Below are positions 1 to 5,626 of a DNA stretch of 6,318 nt, one piece after another. This DNA is from Archaeoglobaceae archaeon (GTDB lineage: Archaea > Halobacteriota > Archaeoglobi > Archaeoglobales > JdFR-42), in contig WAJW01000209.1 in the NCBI GenBank assembly GCA_015523685.1, forward strand, positions 1 through 6,318, read 5' to 3'. A program made the translations under genes and the position numbers. How positions within the stretch are numbered: the stretch's first letter is position 1; the number at the start of each line of letters is the position of its first letter. Below the pieces are notes generated by a model. It did not search any database. It saw only the letters and a program-made list of their open reading frames with translations, and was not told where the DNA came from.

Positions 1-19
1 GAATATAAGAAACTTTAAA

Positions 20-39
20 ATATATGTTTAAACATATAT
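20..39. repeat. Perfect 20-bp palindrome
   Basis: The two halves around the central GTTTAAAC (26-33) pair perfectly over 10 bases each side, and pairing stops at 19/40. It could be a dyad operator for a homodimeric regulator of a gene beyond the left edge, or simply a product of the extreme AT content. No partner copy was seen elsewhere in the window. Confidence 0.5.
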
Positions 40-389
40 AATAGACTGACTAAATATTTTTTTATATATAAATTTAATACTTGATTTATTTCATAATATT
101 TAGAATAACAATTTTTAGATTTCCCTAAATATCTGAAATCTGGAAACTGAGGTGTTCCAAAAAATTAGTGAATATGCTTTCTGCCATCTGTTTAATGGGG
201 GTTAATAGCTTAAAATGGCATGAAGGTGGTATCAGGATGCACTTCTGCACAATTTTATTTCAATTTATTTGGGATAGATGGAATTCGTAAATTTTTAGAG
301 AATATTGAATATAAAAATATATCTAATTCGACTTGAATATTATAAATTTAAATTTGCAAGATAATTAAATCATTTTTAATTAATCAAAT

Positions 390-400
390 GTAAAAAATAT
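390..400 (-). terminator. Candidate oligo-T terminator for the 468-875 gene
   Basis: Read on the minus strand, about 70 nt after the stop codon at 468, there is a T6 run (complement of 392-397) in a very AT-rich context. Archaeal RNA polymerase often terminates at such oligo-T tracts without needing a hairpin. A weak stem (425-428 with 438-441) lies between the gene and the tract but is probably not required. The region is AT-rich throughout, so this is only a plausible site. Confidence 0.3.
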
Positions 401-467
401 ATAAATTAATTGACTCAAATATATATGGTCATGCTGGCCATTTGTCTTCGAAAAGTGAGAGTTGAAT

Positions 468-875
468 TCATGATATGATGACCTCAAAATCTGAAAGTGA
501 AAAACCCGCATCTTCAAGCTTCTTTCTGGCCCTTGAAAATGCAGAATAGCTGTACTTATCCCCTTTAAGTTTCGAAATAAGTGCTTTAAGCTCGCTGTCA
601 GTAAAGACATGAGAAAGAGCTTTCAGGAAATCTTTTTTATCCAGCTTCCTGGTGTCGTGTTCGTAAACTCTGTCAGATCCGGGATCAAAAACAAGCACAT
701 TCATGCTTCCACATTCGCATTCTCTCAAAACGTAGATGTGGTTCCGATCCCTGAAAAATGATGTGGCCTTATATTCCCCTCCGCATGAGCAGAATCCTCC
801 AAAAAAACCTGCCTTAGTACCTTTCAGCAGGCGATCATCCGCCACAATGATCTCACGTGATAGGAGATACAGCAT
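468..875 (-). CDS. Hypothetical protein with two CxC motifs (possible zinc ribbon)
   Basis: I do not recognise this 135-residue protein. Its N-terminal half has two CxCG knuckles, C29-S-C31-G and C53-E-C55-G, 21 residues apart, a spacing that suggests one four-cysteine zinc site of the zinc-ribbon kind. The segment between them looks like beta strands. The C-terminal half (about 78-135) is charged and probably helical, with many lysines, which could suit nucleic-acid or protein binding. There is no signal peptide or membrane segment. The ATG at 875 has no good Shine-Dalgarno sequence, but the TATA element centred near 902 lies about 27 nt upstream, so the mRNA may be leaderless and begin at or next to the ATG. 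An in-frame GTG at codon 11 is a weaker alternative start. It faces away from the pth2-truD operon and shares its promoter region. Function is unknown; the zinc site is inferred from the cysteines only. Confidence 0.75.
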   Translation of the reverse strand: MLYLLSREIIVADDRLLKGTKAGFFGGFCSCGGEYKATSFFRDRNHIYVLRECECGSMNVLVFDPGSDRVYEHDTRKLDKKDFLKALSHVFTDSELKALISKLKGDKYSYSAFSRARKKLEDAGFSLSDFEVIIS

Positions 876-897
876 GTACCGGTGATTTTTCTATAGT

Positions 898-907
898 TAT
901 ATATATA
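898..907. promoter_or_regulatory. TATA element shared by two divergent genes
   Basis: A TATATATATA block lies in the 65-bp gap between the divergent starts at 875 (minus) and 941 (plus). Because it is symmetric it can serve as an archaeal TBP site in either direction. At the usual spacing of about 25-27 nt, plus-strand transcription would start near 928-930, just before the ATG at 941 and its GAGGG ribosome site (929-933). Minus-strand transcription would start near 875, on the ATG itself. No other TATA-like block is present in the gap. Transcription factor B elements on either side are not clear enough to assign a preferred direction. Confidence 0.6.
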
Positions 908-940
908 GTTTGAACCTCAACCTTCTCTGAGGGATCTCAG

Positions 941-1207
941 ATGGAACCTGAAGAGAATAAACTGATATGTATGTATGTGGAGTACAGGGGAGAGCGTATA
1001 GGTGAGAGTCTTGATGTGTTCGAGGATCATCTGATTTTTAAAAGGGAAGGGGATTTTCTTGGCGTACCTCTAAATCACGTAAAGGAGGTAAGAGATGATA
1101 CCGTGATAATCGACAATTTTGAGGAATCGGAAGGCATCAAAGTTGGAGAGATGTGGAAAGAAAGGAAATCAAGACCTGTTTCACTGGAGGAGCTGGATTT
1201 TGAGTAG
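941..1207 (+). CDS. Small acidic hypothetical protein, first gene of the pth2-truD operon
   Basis: This 88-residue soluble protein has no membrane segment, signal peptide or cysteine pair. It is rich in Glu and Asp, and residues 7-60 alternate hydrophobic and charged positions in a way that suggests a compact all-beta fold; the C-terminus (70-88) is charged. It may belong to the archaeal DUF5749 beta-barrel family, but that is a recollection I cannot test. The ATG start is supported by GAGGG at 929-933 with a 7-nt spacer, just downstream of the TATA element. Its last 8 nt, including the TAG stop, overlap the TTG start of pth2, so the two are probably translationally coupled. The operon suggests a role near translation or tRNA metabolism, but no function can be assigned. 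Confidence 0.8.
   Translation: MEPEENKLICMYVEYRGERIGESLDVFEDHLIFKREGDFLGVPLNHVKEVRDDTVIIDNFEESEGIKVGEMWKERKSRPVSLEELDFE
1186..1192 (+). promoter_or_regulatory. Ribosome binding site that fixes the TTG start of pth2
   Basis: GGAGGAG matches the archaeal anti-Shine-Dalgarno sequence and sits 7 nt before TTG at 1200-1202, inside the end of the preceding gene. No ATG or GTG lies at a suitable distance in the pth2 frame. The ATG at 1119 would add 27 residues that do not resemble the family. Confidence 0.75.
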
Positions 1208-1556
1208 TGAGGAGTACAAGCAGGTTATAGTGGTCAGGGATGATCTGAAACTTTCGAGGGGTAAACTTGCAGTTCAAGTTGCCCATGCATCCCTGCTTGC
1301 ATATGAAAAGGGGGATAAAAAGTTGAAAGAAGAATGGAAAAGGGAGGGGCAGAAAAAAATTGTTTTGAGAGTTAAAAATCTTGAAGAGCTTATGAATATT
1401 GCCGATAATGCCGAAAGAGCCGGCTTACCTGTTGCGATAGTGAAAGATGCGGGTCTAACAGAGATCCCTCCGGGGACGATAACGGCGGTTGGAATAGGTC
1501 CTGAAAAAGAAGGAAAAATAGACAGAATAACGGGAGATCTGCCCCTTCTGAAGTGA
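1200..1556 (+). CDS. pth2: Peptidyl-tRNA hydrolase 2 (Pth2)
   Basis: Pth2 cleaves the ester bond between peptide and tRNA in peptidyl-tRNAs dropped from the ribosome, freeing the tRNA for reuse; it is the cytosolic archaeal/eukaryotic enzyme, unrelated to bacterial Pth1. From the TTG start it is 118 residues, normal for the archaeal family (about 115-120). The hallmark N-terminal segment includes KLSRGKLAVQVAHAS (residues 17-31) with the conserved Lys22. The second signature, KDAGLTEIPPGT (82-93), carries Asp83 and Thr87, which match residues proposed to take part in catalysis. The protein ends in the typical TG-LPLLK. From memory the core is very close to A. fulgidus AF2095. It overlaps the upstream gene by 8 nt and its TGA lies 1 nt before the truD GTG, so all three are probably co-translated. 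The TTG start may lower expression. Function is very secure; the start is well supported. Confidence 0.96.
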   Translation: MSSEEYKQVIVVRDDLKLSRGKLAVQVAHASLLAYEKGDKKLKEEWKREGQKKIVLRVKNLEELMNIADNAERAGLPVAIVKDAGLTEIPPGTITAVGIGPEKEGKIDRITGDLPLLK

Positions 1557-1557
1557 T

Positions 1558-2847
1558 GTGCAGATGGAGTCGGATTACGATATTGAACGGTATACGGGTA
1601 TGGAGGTGTACATAACCTCAACTCCCGGTACGGGCGGTCAGCTGAGACAGAGTGCAGATGATTTTTTTGTTGAAGAGGTAATTGATCTGAGGCTGAATGA
1701 TGATGGAAATTATCTTGTTCTGAAGGTCACAAAGAAAAACTGGGATACACCGGGGCTTGTCAGACAGATCTCAAAAAAATTGAGGATAGGGCAAAAGAGA
1801 ATTGGATATGCTGGAAACAAGGATAGAAGGTCCCTTTCCGTTCAATATTTTACCGTGTGGAATATGGATGAGGGCGAGATAGCGGGGTTGAAAATCCCTG
1901 ATGTTGATATCGAGGTCGTGGGAAAAAGCAATAAGAGGATCGATCTCGGAGATCTGAAGGGGAATAATTTTACCATTGTTGTGAGGGATATGGAAGATCA
2001 CACCACAATGGATGATACACTATCGGAACTTGAGATAAAGGGTGTTCCTAACTTCTTTGGTCATCAGAGGTTCGGTGCTCAGAGGGCCATTACCCATGAG
2101 ATCGGAAAATTGCTCATCAAACAGGAATACGAATCAGCCCTGTGGAGCTATGTTGGCAGATCTTTTCCCACGGAGCCTGAAGATACACGTAAAATCAGGG
2201 AATCTGCCTGGGAATCCAGAGATCCGTCTATTATAAAGGAATTCCCTCACTATCTGAGATACGAGAAAGTACTCCTTCACAAATTGCTTGAAGGGAAAAC
2301 ACCCCTTGAGGCAATTCTGTCTCTGCCAAAAAACATGGTCATCCTCTTCATCCATGCCTATCAGTCTTACCTGTTCAACAGATTGCTTTCCCGCAGAATC
2401 AGAGAATTTGAGGATCTGAAGTATGTGGAAGAAAGGGATATGGTGATAATATCTGATCGAGAAGGAATTCCCGATGAAAGAAAATATGAGGTGGTGAAAA
2501 AATCAACTCTGAAATCTGCACGAAAACTCGTCGAATGCAGGAGAGGGCATCTTGCACTACCACTCCCCGGTTTTGATGTCAGAATACCTGAAAACTCCTG
2601 GGTTGAGGAAAATCTTAATGAGATCCTTGAAGAAGAGGGTGTGGAACTGCATGACTTCGATCATGAGGTGGGAATGCTCAGATCAAGGGGTTCGTATCGA
2701 CCCGCAGTCCTTTTTGCTGAGAAGCTGAACATCAGATGGGAAATGGAGGATGAGAACACTGCCGTATTCAATTTCTTTCTTCCGAGGGGCTCGTATGCAA
2801 CAGTTCTGCTGAGGGAATTCATGAAGGTGTCTCCTCTGAAGATGTGA
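1558..2847 (+). CDS. truD: tRNA pseudouridine(13) synthase TruD
   Basis: TruD/Pus7-family enzymes isomerise uridine to pseudouridine in tRNA, at position 13 in bacteria and also at other sites for archaeal and eukaryotic Pus7-like members. The 429 residues fit archaeal TruD. The N-terminal GGQLRQSADDFFVEE (26-40) is typical. The catalytic motif GNKDR (86-90) contains the presumed nucleophile Asp89. NFFGHQRFG (165-173) and HAYQSYLFN (266-274) are family motifs around the TRUD insertion domain (roughly 160-380). The C-terminal catalytic half closes with FFLPRGSYATVLLREFMK (406-423). The start is taken as GTG at 1558, 1 nt after the pth2 stop; ATG at 1564, two codons on, is equally possible, with a weak GTGAT before it. 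Other archaeal TruD proteins have a similar short leader before the GGQLRQ motif. The last 29 bp are antisense to the end of the converging transporter gene. Confidence 0.96.
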   Translation: MQMESDYDIERYTGMEVYITSTPGTGGQLRQSADDFFVEEVIDLRLNDDGNYLVLKVTKKNWDTPGLVRQISKKLRIGQKRIGYAGNKDRRSLSVQYFTVWNMDEGEIAGLKIPDVDIEVVGKSNKRIDLGDLKGNNFTIVVRDMEDHTTMDDTLSELEIKGVPNFFGHQRFGAQRAITHEIGKLLIKQEYESALWSYVGRSFPTEPEDTRKIRESAWESRDPSIIKEFPHYLRYEKVLLHKLLEGKTPLEAILSLPKNMVILFIHAYQSYLFNRLLSRRIREFEDLKYVEERDMVIISDREGIPDERKYEVVKKSTLKSARKLVECRRGHLALPLPGFDVRIPENSWVEENLNEILEEEGVELHDFDHEVGMLRSRGSYRPAVLFAEKLNIRWEMEDENTAVFNFFLPRGSYATVLLREFMKVSPLKM

Positions 2848-3934
2848 ATAGCAATATTGCCGGAATTGCCAGAAACATGGCTGAAAAGACAATAAATGGC
2901 GCTATCAAAGAGCCATATTCCATAAGGCGTCCCGTAAGTGCAGGTGCGATTATACCACCAATCCTTCCAATGCCCGCGGAGCTACCAACTGCCGAACCGC
3001 GAATGGATGGGGGAAAGCTCTCGGGTGTGTAAAGAATAAGGATTGCCCAGCCACCTATGCTGAAAAATGACACCATCAGCATTGCGGGATAAAACCACCA
3101 TTCTGGAAATATCAGAAATGGAATAAGGGTGAAAAATGCAATCAAATTATATGTGGCAAGGAGAACTTCTCTTCTGCTCTTATTTACAATAAAGCTGAGC
3201 AGAATCGGGGAAAGAATCTGCATTCCGTAAATGATGGGAAGAATGTCCCCTGCAGAGTAATAAAGAACCGATACTCTGGGGAGCCATAGAAAGACGCCAA
3301 AATACGTATATATCGAGCAGAACCAGATTGCCCAGAACCTCAGGATCTTTCTCCTGTGGGCCTTCAACAGGGATTTGAATCCCGAGCTTTTCCTTTCATG
3401 CTTCCCTTCAGGAAGAAGCATTATGAGAGGTAAAATCCCAAGTGTCAGAAAACCGGAAAAGAAAAGATGGCTGTAACCGAGATGAAACCTCAGAAGCAGA
3501 ATGGATACCATTGCGCCCAGCCCCCAGAAGGATTCGAATACGCATGTCCTGGAAGCTCTTTCCTCTTCTTTCAGTATATCTGAGAGCATGGAGATCGAAA
3601 CAGAAATTCCACCACCCAATCCTGTTCCTGTAATGAAGAGCATTGCCGCTATAACTATGTAGTCTCTGAAAAACCCCGTGATTCCTGATGAGATGGAGAA
3701 TACAAGCAGAGAGAGTATCATGCTGACTTTTCTCCCGGCAATATCAGAAACTGCACCGAGAACCAGCGATCCAGCTCCGATACCAACCATAAGGGATGTT
3801 CCCAGCAGACCTGAAGCGGAATGGCTTAAACCGAGCAGATCTGATAGATCTGGGAGAGCTGATGCAAACAACAGTGTCACAAATGATACCGTGGAGAAGT
3901 AAATTGCAAGTATGTAAAAATAAAATCGCCTCAT
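2819..3934 (-). CDS. Major facilitator superfamily transporter, sugar/SV2-like type
   Basis: A 371-residue integral membrane protein with about 12 predicted helices: roughly 5-27, 41-62, 70-88, 92-115, 130-150 and 153-174, then a basic cytoplasmic loop (175-200) and six more to residue 364. The MFS motif A between helices 2 and 3 reads GAVSDIAGRK (60-69). The second half has YTPESFPPSIRG (302-313) followed by GRIGGIIAP (323-331), the PE-x-FP-x3-RG pattern of sugar-porter, aromatic-acid and SV2-like MFS members. MFS proteins move small solutes by proton symport or antiport; this substrate cannot be read from the sequence. The ATG at 3934 overlaps the HD gene stop by 4 nt (ATGA) and has GGAG 8 nt upstream. 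It is the last gene of the SepSecS cluster and its 3' end overlaps truD. A selenium- or sulfur-compound or organic-acid cargo would be speculation from context. Confidence 0.88.
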   Translation of the reverse strand: MRRFYFYILAIYFSTVSFVTLLFASALPDLSDLLGLSHSASGLLGTSLMVGIGAGSLVLGAVSDIAGRKVSMILSLLVFSISSGITGFFRDYIVIAAMLFITGTGLGGGISVSISMLSDILKEEERASRTCVFESFWGLGAMVSILLLRFHLGYSHLFFSGFLTLGILPLIMLLPEGKHERKSSGFKSLLKAHRRKILRFWAIWFCSIYTYFGVFLWLPRVSVLYYSAGDILPIIYGMQILSPILLSFIVNKSRREVLLATYNLIAFFTLIPFLIFPEWWFYPAMLMVSFFSIGGWAILILYTPESFPPSIRGSAVGSSAGIGRIGGIIAPALTGRLMEYGSLIAPFIVFSAMFLAIPAILLFTSSEETPS

Positions 3935-4488
3935 TGGTATTTCTCCAGCTCATCCTTTAATCTTTCGTAAAAAACCTCAAGAAATCTGTGTCTTTCGAGC
4001 CCCATCTTTCTTGCAGTTGATGTGTAAAGCAGGGACTGGAGTCTGAGAAGCTTGGAATCAAAGTGATGGAGGGCAGAACGAATGTCTCTGCCAGTCTCGC
4101 CTGCAAACATGAATGCTCTTGCAATTCCTGTGGCTCCCATCGCATCGAGTTTATCTGCATCACTCAGAACCTTTGCCTCAAGAGTCTGAGGTTTCACTTT
4201 TGACGAGAAGGAATGGCTTTCGATACAGTGAGCAACCCTTTCGATCAGCTCCTCCGGATATGAGAGAGAAATAAGGATCTTTCTTGCAGTTTTCGCACTT
4301 TCAACGGCATGATCGGTCTTATCCCTCTCGATGTCATGGAGTATGGATGAGATTTCAACTATTTCCATATCTGCACCTTCCTCCACACCAATATCCATTG
4401 CAATCTTATGAACCCTTCTCACATGATCCAGTCCGTGAGATGAAAGAGATTTCTTCCTAACCATTTCCCACAGAATTTCAGTTTCCAT
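3931..4488 (-). CDS. HD-domain phosphohydrolase, YpgQ/YedJ-like
   Basis: A soluble 185-residue all-alpha protein with a complete HD metal-binding set: His22 (in GLDHVRRVH), His51-Asp52 (ILHDIE), the pair His87 and His92 (VAHCIESHSF), and Asp110 in the DADKLDAMGATGIARAF segment (110-126). This layout matches the YpgQ/YedJ branch of HD hydrolases. Bacillus YpgQ is a metal-dependent nucleotide pyrophosphohydrolase, but archaeal members are mostly uncharacterised, so the substrate (nucleotide, phosphorylated metabolite or other) is open. The ATG at 4488 has a strong GGAGG (complement of 4496-4500) with a 7-nt spacer, inside the end of the upstream transporter gene, which it overlaps by 11 nt. It overlaps the next transporter by 4 nt. 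Being locked between two transporters suggests it processes something they import or export, though this is inference. Confidence 0.88.
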   Translation of the reverse strand: METEILWEMVRKKSLSSHGLDHVRRVHKIAMDIGVEEGADMEIVEISSILHDIERDKTDHAVESAKTARKILISLSYPEELIERVAHCIESHSFSSKVKPQTLEAKVLSDADKLDAMGATGIARAFMFAGETGRDIRSALHHFDSKLLRLQSLLYTSTARKMGLERHRFLEVFYERLKDELEKYQ

Positions 4489-5626
4489 TCACCTTCCTCC
4501 ATAAAATAATGGTAAGTATAACGGATATTGAAGATACGACTGCAAGGACGAGAAAGATGTATCGCAATCCAAAGGTGTCTGCAATATATCCTGAAAGAGC
4601 TGAGGCAAAAGAGCCGGGCATAAAGGCTATGGAAAATGCTATTCCGTAACCAGCTCCGAGGGAGTGTTCTGGCACGAACCTGGATATCAGGACATTTATC
4701 ACCGTCTGTCCTGAAAAGTACGTCATCCCAAGGAAAATGGGTGTGATGAACATCATCTTTCCCCAGAACATCAGGAGAAGAAATGCGGTATCCATTATCA
4801 GAAGAAATCCAAGAAGAACAATTCCATTTATTCTATCTACGAGCTCACCTCCAGCGATCTGTCCGATACCTCCTGAAACAAGGAGTAATGACGTTATGAA
4901 ACCACCCATTGCAAGGGTTGATACAGATGAGATATATGCGGGAAGGAAAGTCATCGTTCCACGATAGATGAATCCCTTGATCACGTAAATCAGGATAAGA
5001 ACCACAAAATATCCCGTTATATTGAGTTTTCCATCCACATGTGTGTGAGTCCTTTCATCTCTGTGCCTGACCGTAAAAAGAGAGGGGAGAGTCAGAAGGC
5101 CGATTACACCAAAGAGTATGAAGGCAAGATTCCATGAGTAATTTTCACCCAGCCAGCCCACCACCGCTGGAGTGATGGCCAGCCCGAATGTGCTTCCTGT
5201 TCCCAGAATACCAAGGGCCCTTCCGGCTGTTTTACGATACCTTGTGGAAACTATGGCGAATGCGGGAGGATGGAATATGCTGAGGAACACGTTCATCAGA
5301 ATGAAAAATATTGCGAAGAGTAATAAACCCGAAGAAAAACCGAGAAAAATTGAAAATATCGATGCTCCCGCTATGCTTATGGCAACCAGTATGTTTCCCC
5401 CGATCCTGTCATGGATGATGCCTGCAGGAATTTGACCTGCACCAAAAATGAAATAACCAGCGGTTGCAAGCAACCCTATCTGAAAATATGAAATGTTAAA
5501 GGAGAGGAGGATCAGGGGTATAAGGGGAGGGAGGATTATTTCAAAAGAGTGTACAAGGGCGTGAGAAATGGTGTAGGGGATGACACCGTGGAGCCCGGAA
5601 TTGTCCCTCATGAGACCCCCTTTCAC
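4478..5626 (-). CDS. Major facilitator superfamily transporter, fosmidomycin-resistance-like
   Basis: A 382-residue membrane protein with about 12 predicted helices in two six-helix halves. It has the early SHALVHSFEIILPPLIPLI helix (21-39), a motif A-like GIIHDRIGG (69-77), and FHPPAFAIVSTRYRKTAGRA (118-137), whose HPPA and AGRALG parts recall the fosmidomycin-resistance (FSR) group of MFS efflux proteins. The central loop (188-200) is unusually His/Asp-rich (H188, D190, H194, H196, D198). The substrate is unknown; similarity to a drug exporter does not prove drug export. GTG at 5626 overlaps the SepSecS stop by 4 nt (GTGA) and has GAGG 5 nt upstream; ATG at 5611 (residue 6), preceded by GGGGGT, is a good alternative start. 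It overlaps the HD gene by 11 nt at its 3' end. Translation is probably coupled to SepSecS. Confidence 0.88.
   Translation of the reverse strand: MKGGLMRDNSGLHGVIPYTISHALVHSFEIILPPLIPLILLSFNISYFQIGLLATAGYFIFGAGQIPAGIIHDRIGGNILVAISIAGASIFSIFLGFSSGLLLFAIFFILMNVFLSIFHPPAFAIVSTRYRKTAGRALGILGTGSTFGLAITPAVVGWLGENYSWNLAFILFGVIGLLTLPSLFTVRHRDERTHTHVDGKLNITGYFVVLILIYVIKGFIYRGTMTFLPAYISSVSTLAMGGFITSLLLVSGGIGQIAGGELVDRINGIVLLGFLLIMDTAFLLLMFWGKMMFITPIFLGMTYFSGQTVINVLISRFVPEHSLGAGYGIAFSIAFMPGSFASALSGYIADTFGLRYIFLVLAVVSSISVILTIILWRKVNGN

Larger units (their letters stand above)
1..467. other. AT-rich region without a recognisable gene
   Basis: No convincing gene is visible here. By direct count, positions 1-120 are about 12% GC and 241-420 about 17% GC, while 121-240 is about 37% GC, a clear island. 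The AT-rich flanks hold TATA-like stretches (for example 61-72) and several short palindromes, including AAATTTAAATTT at 344-355. The island has one plus-strand frame open from 129 to 290, with an ATG at 174 that would give 38 codons, but no Shine-Dalgarno sequence and no family I recognise. It also has a minus-strand frame of about 40 codons that is equally unconvincing. A T-rich stretch follows at 253-270. The island may be a small RNA, a tiny gene or an eroded gene; the sequence alone does not decide. Confidence 0.6.

Noticed and set aside
218..251. Stem-loop followed by ACA, considered as an H/ACA guide RNA or archaeal SECIS element
   Set aside because: The stem is short and bulged, with no pseudouridylation pocket, no K-turn and no SECIS-type GAA/A internal loop.
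475..503. C-box-like ATGATGA followed by CTGA, as in a C/D box guide RNA
   Set aside because: Only 9 nt separate the boxes, too few for a guide, no proper second pair follows, and the stretch is the 3' end of the CxC protein gene.
1119..1199. N-terminal extension of Pth2 from the ATG at 1119
   Set aside because: The 27 added residues do not resemble Pth2, lie within the upstream gene in another frame, and lack a ribosome binding site; TTG at 1200 has an ideal one.
2852..2861. GCAATATTGC palindrome just after the truD stop as a terminator
   Set aside because: No T-rich tract follows, and the sequence is part of the coding region of the converging transporter.
3369..3383. T-arm-like sequence GGGATTTGAATCCC suggesting a tRNA
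   Set aside because: The loop between the paired arms is only 4 nt rather than 7, no other tRNA arms surround it, and it lies inside the intact MFS gene.
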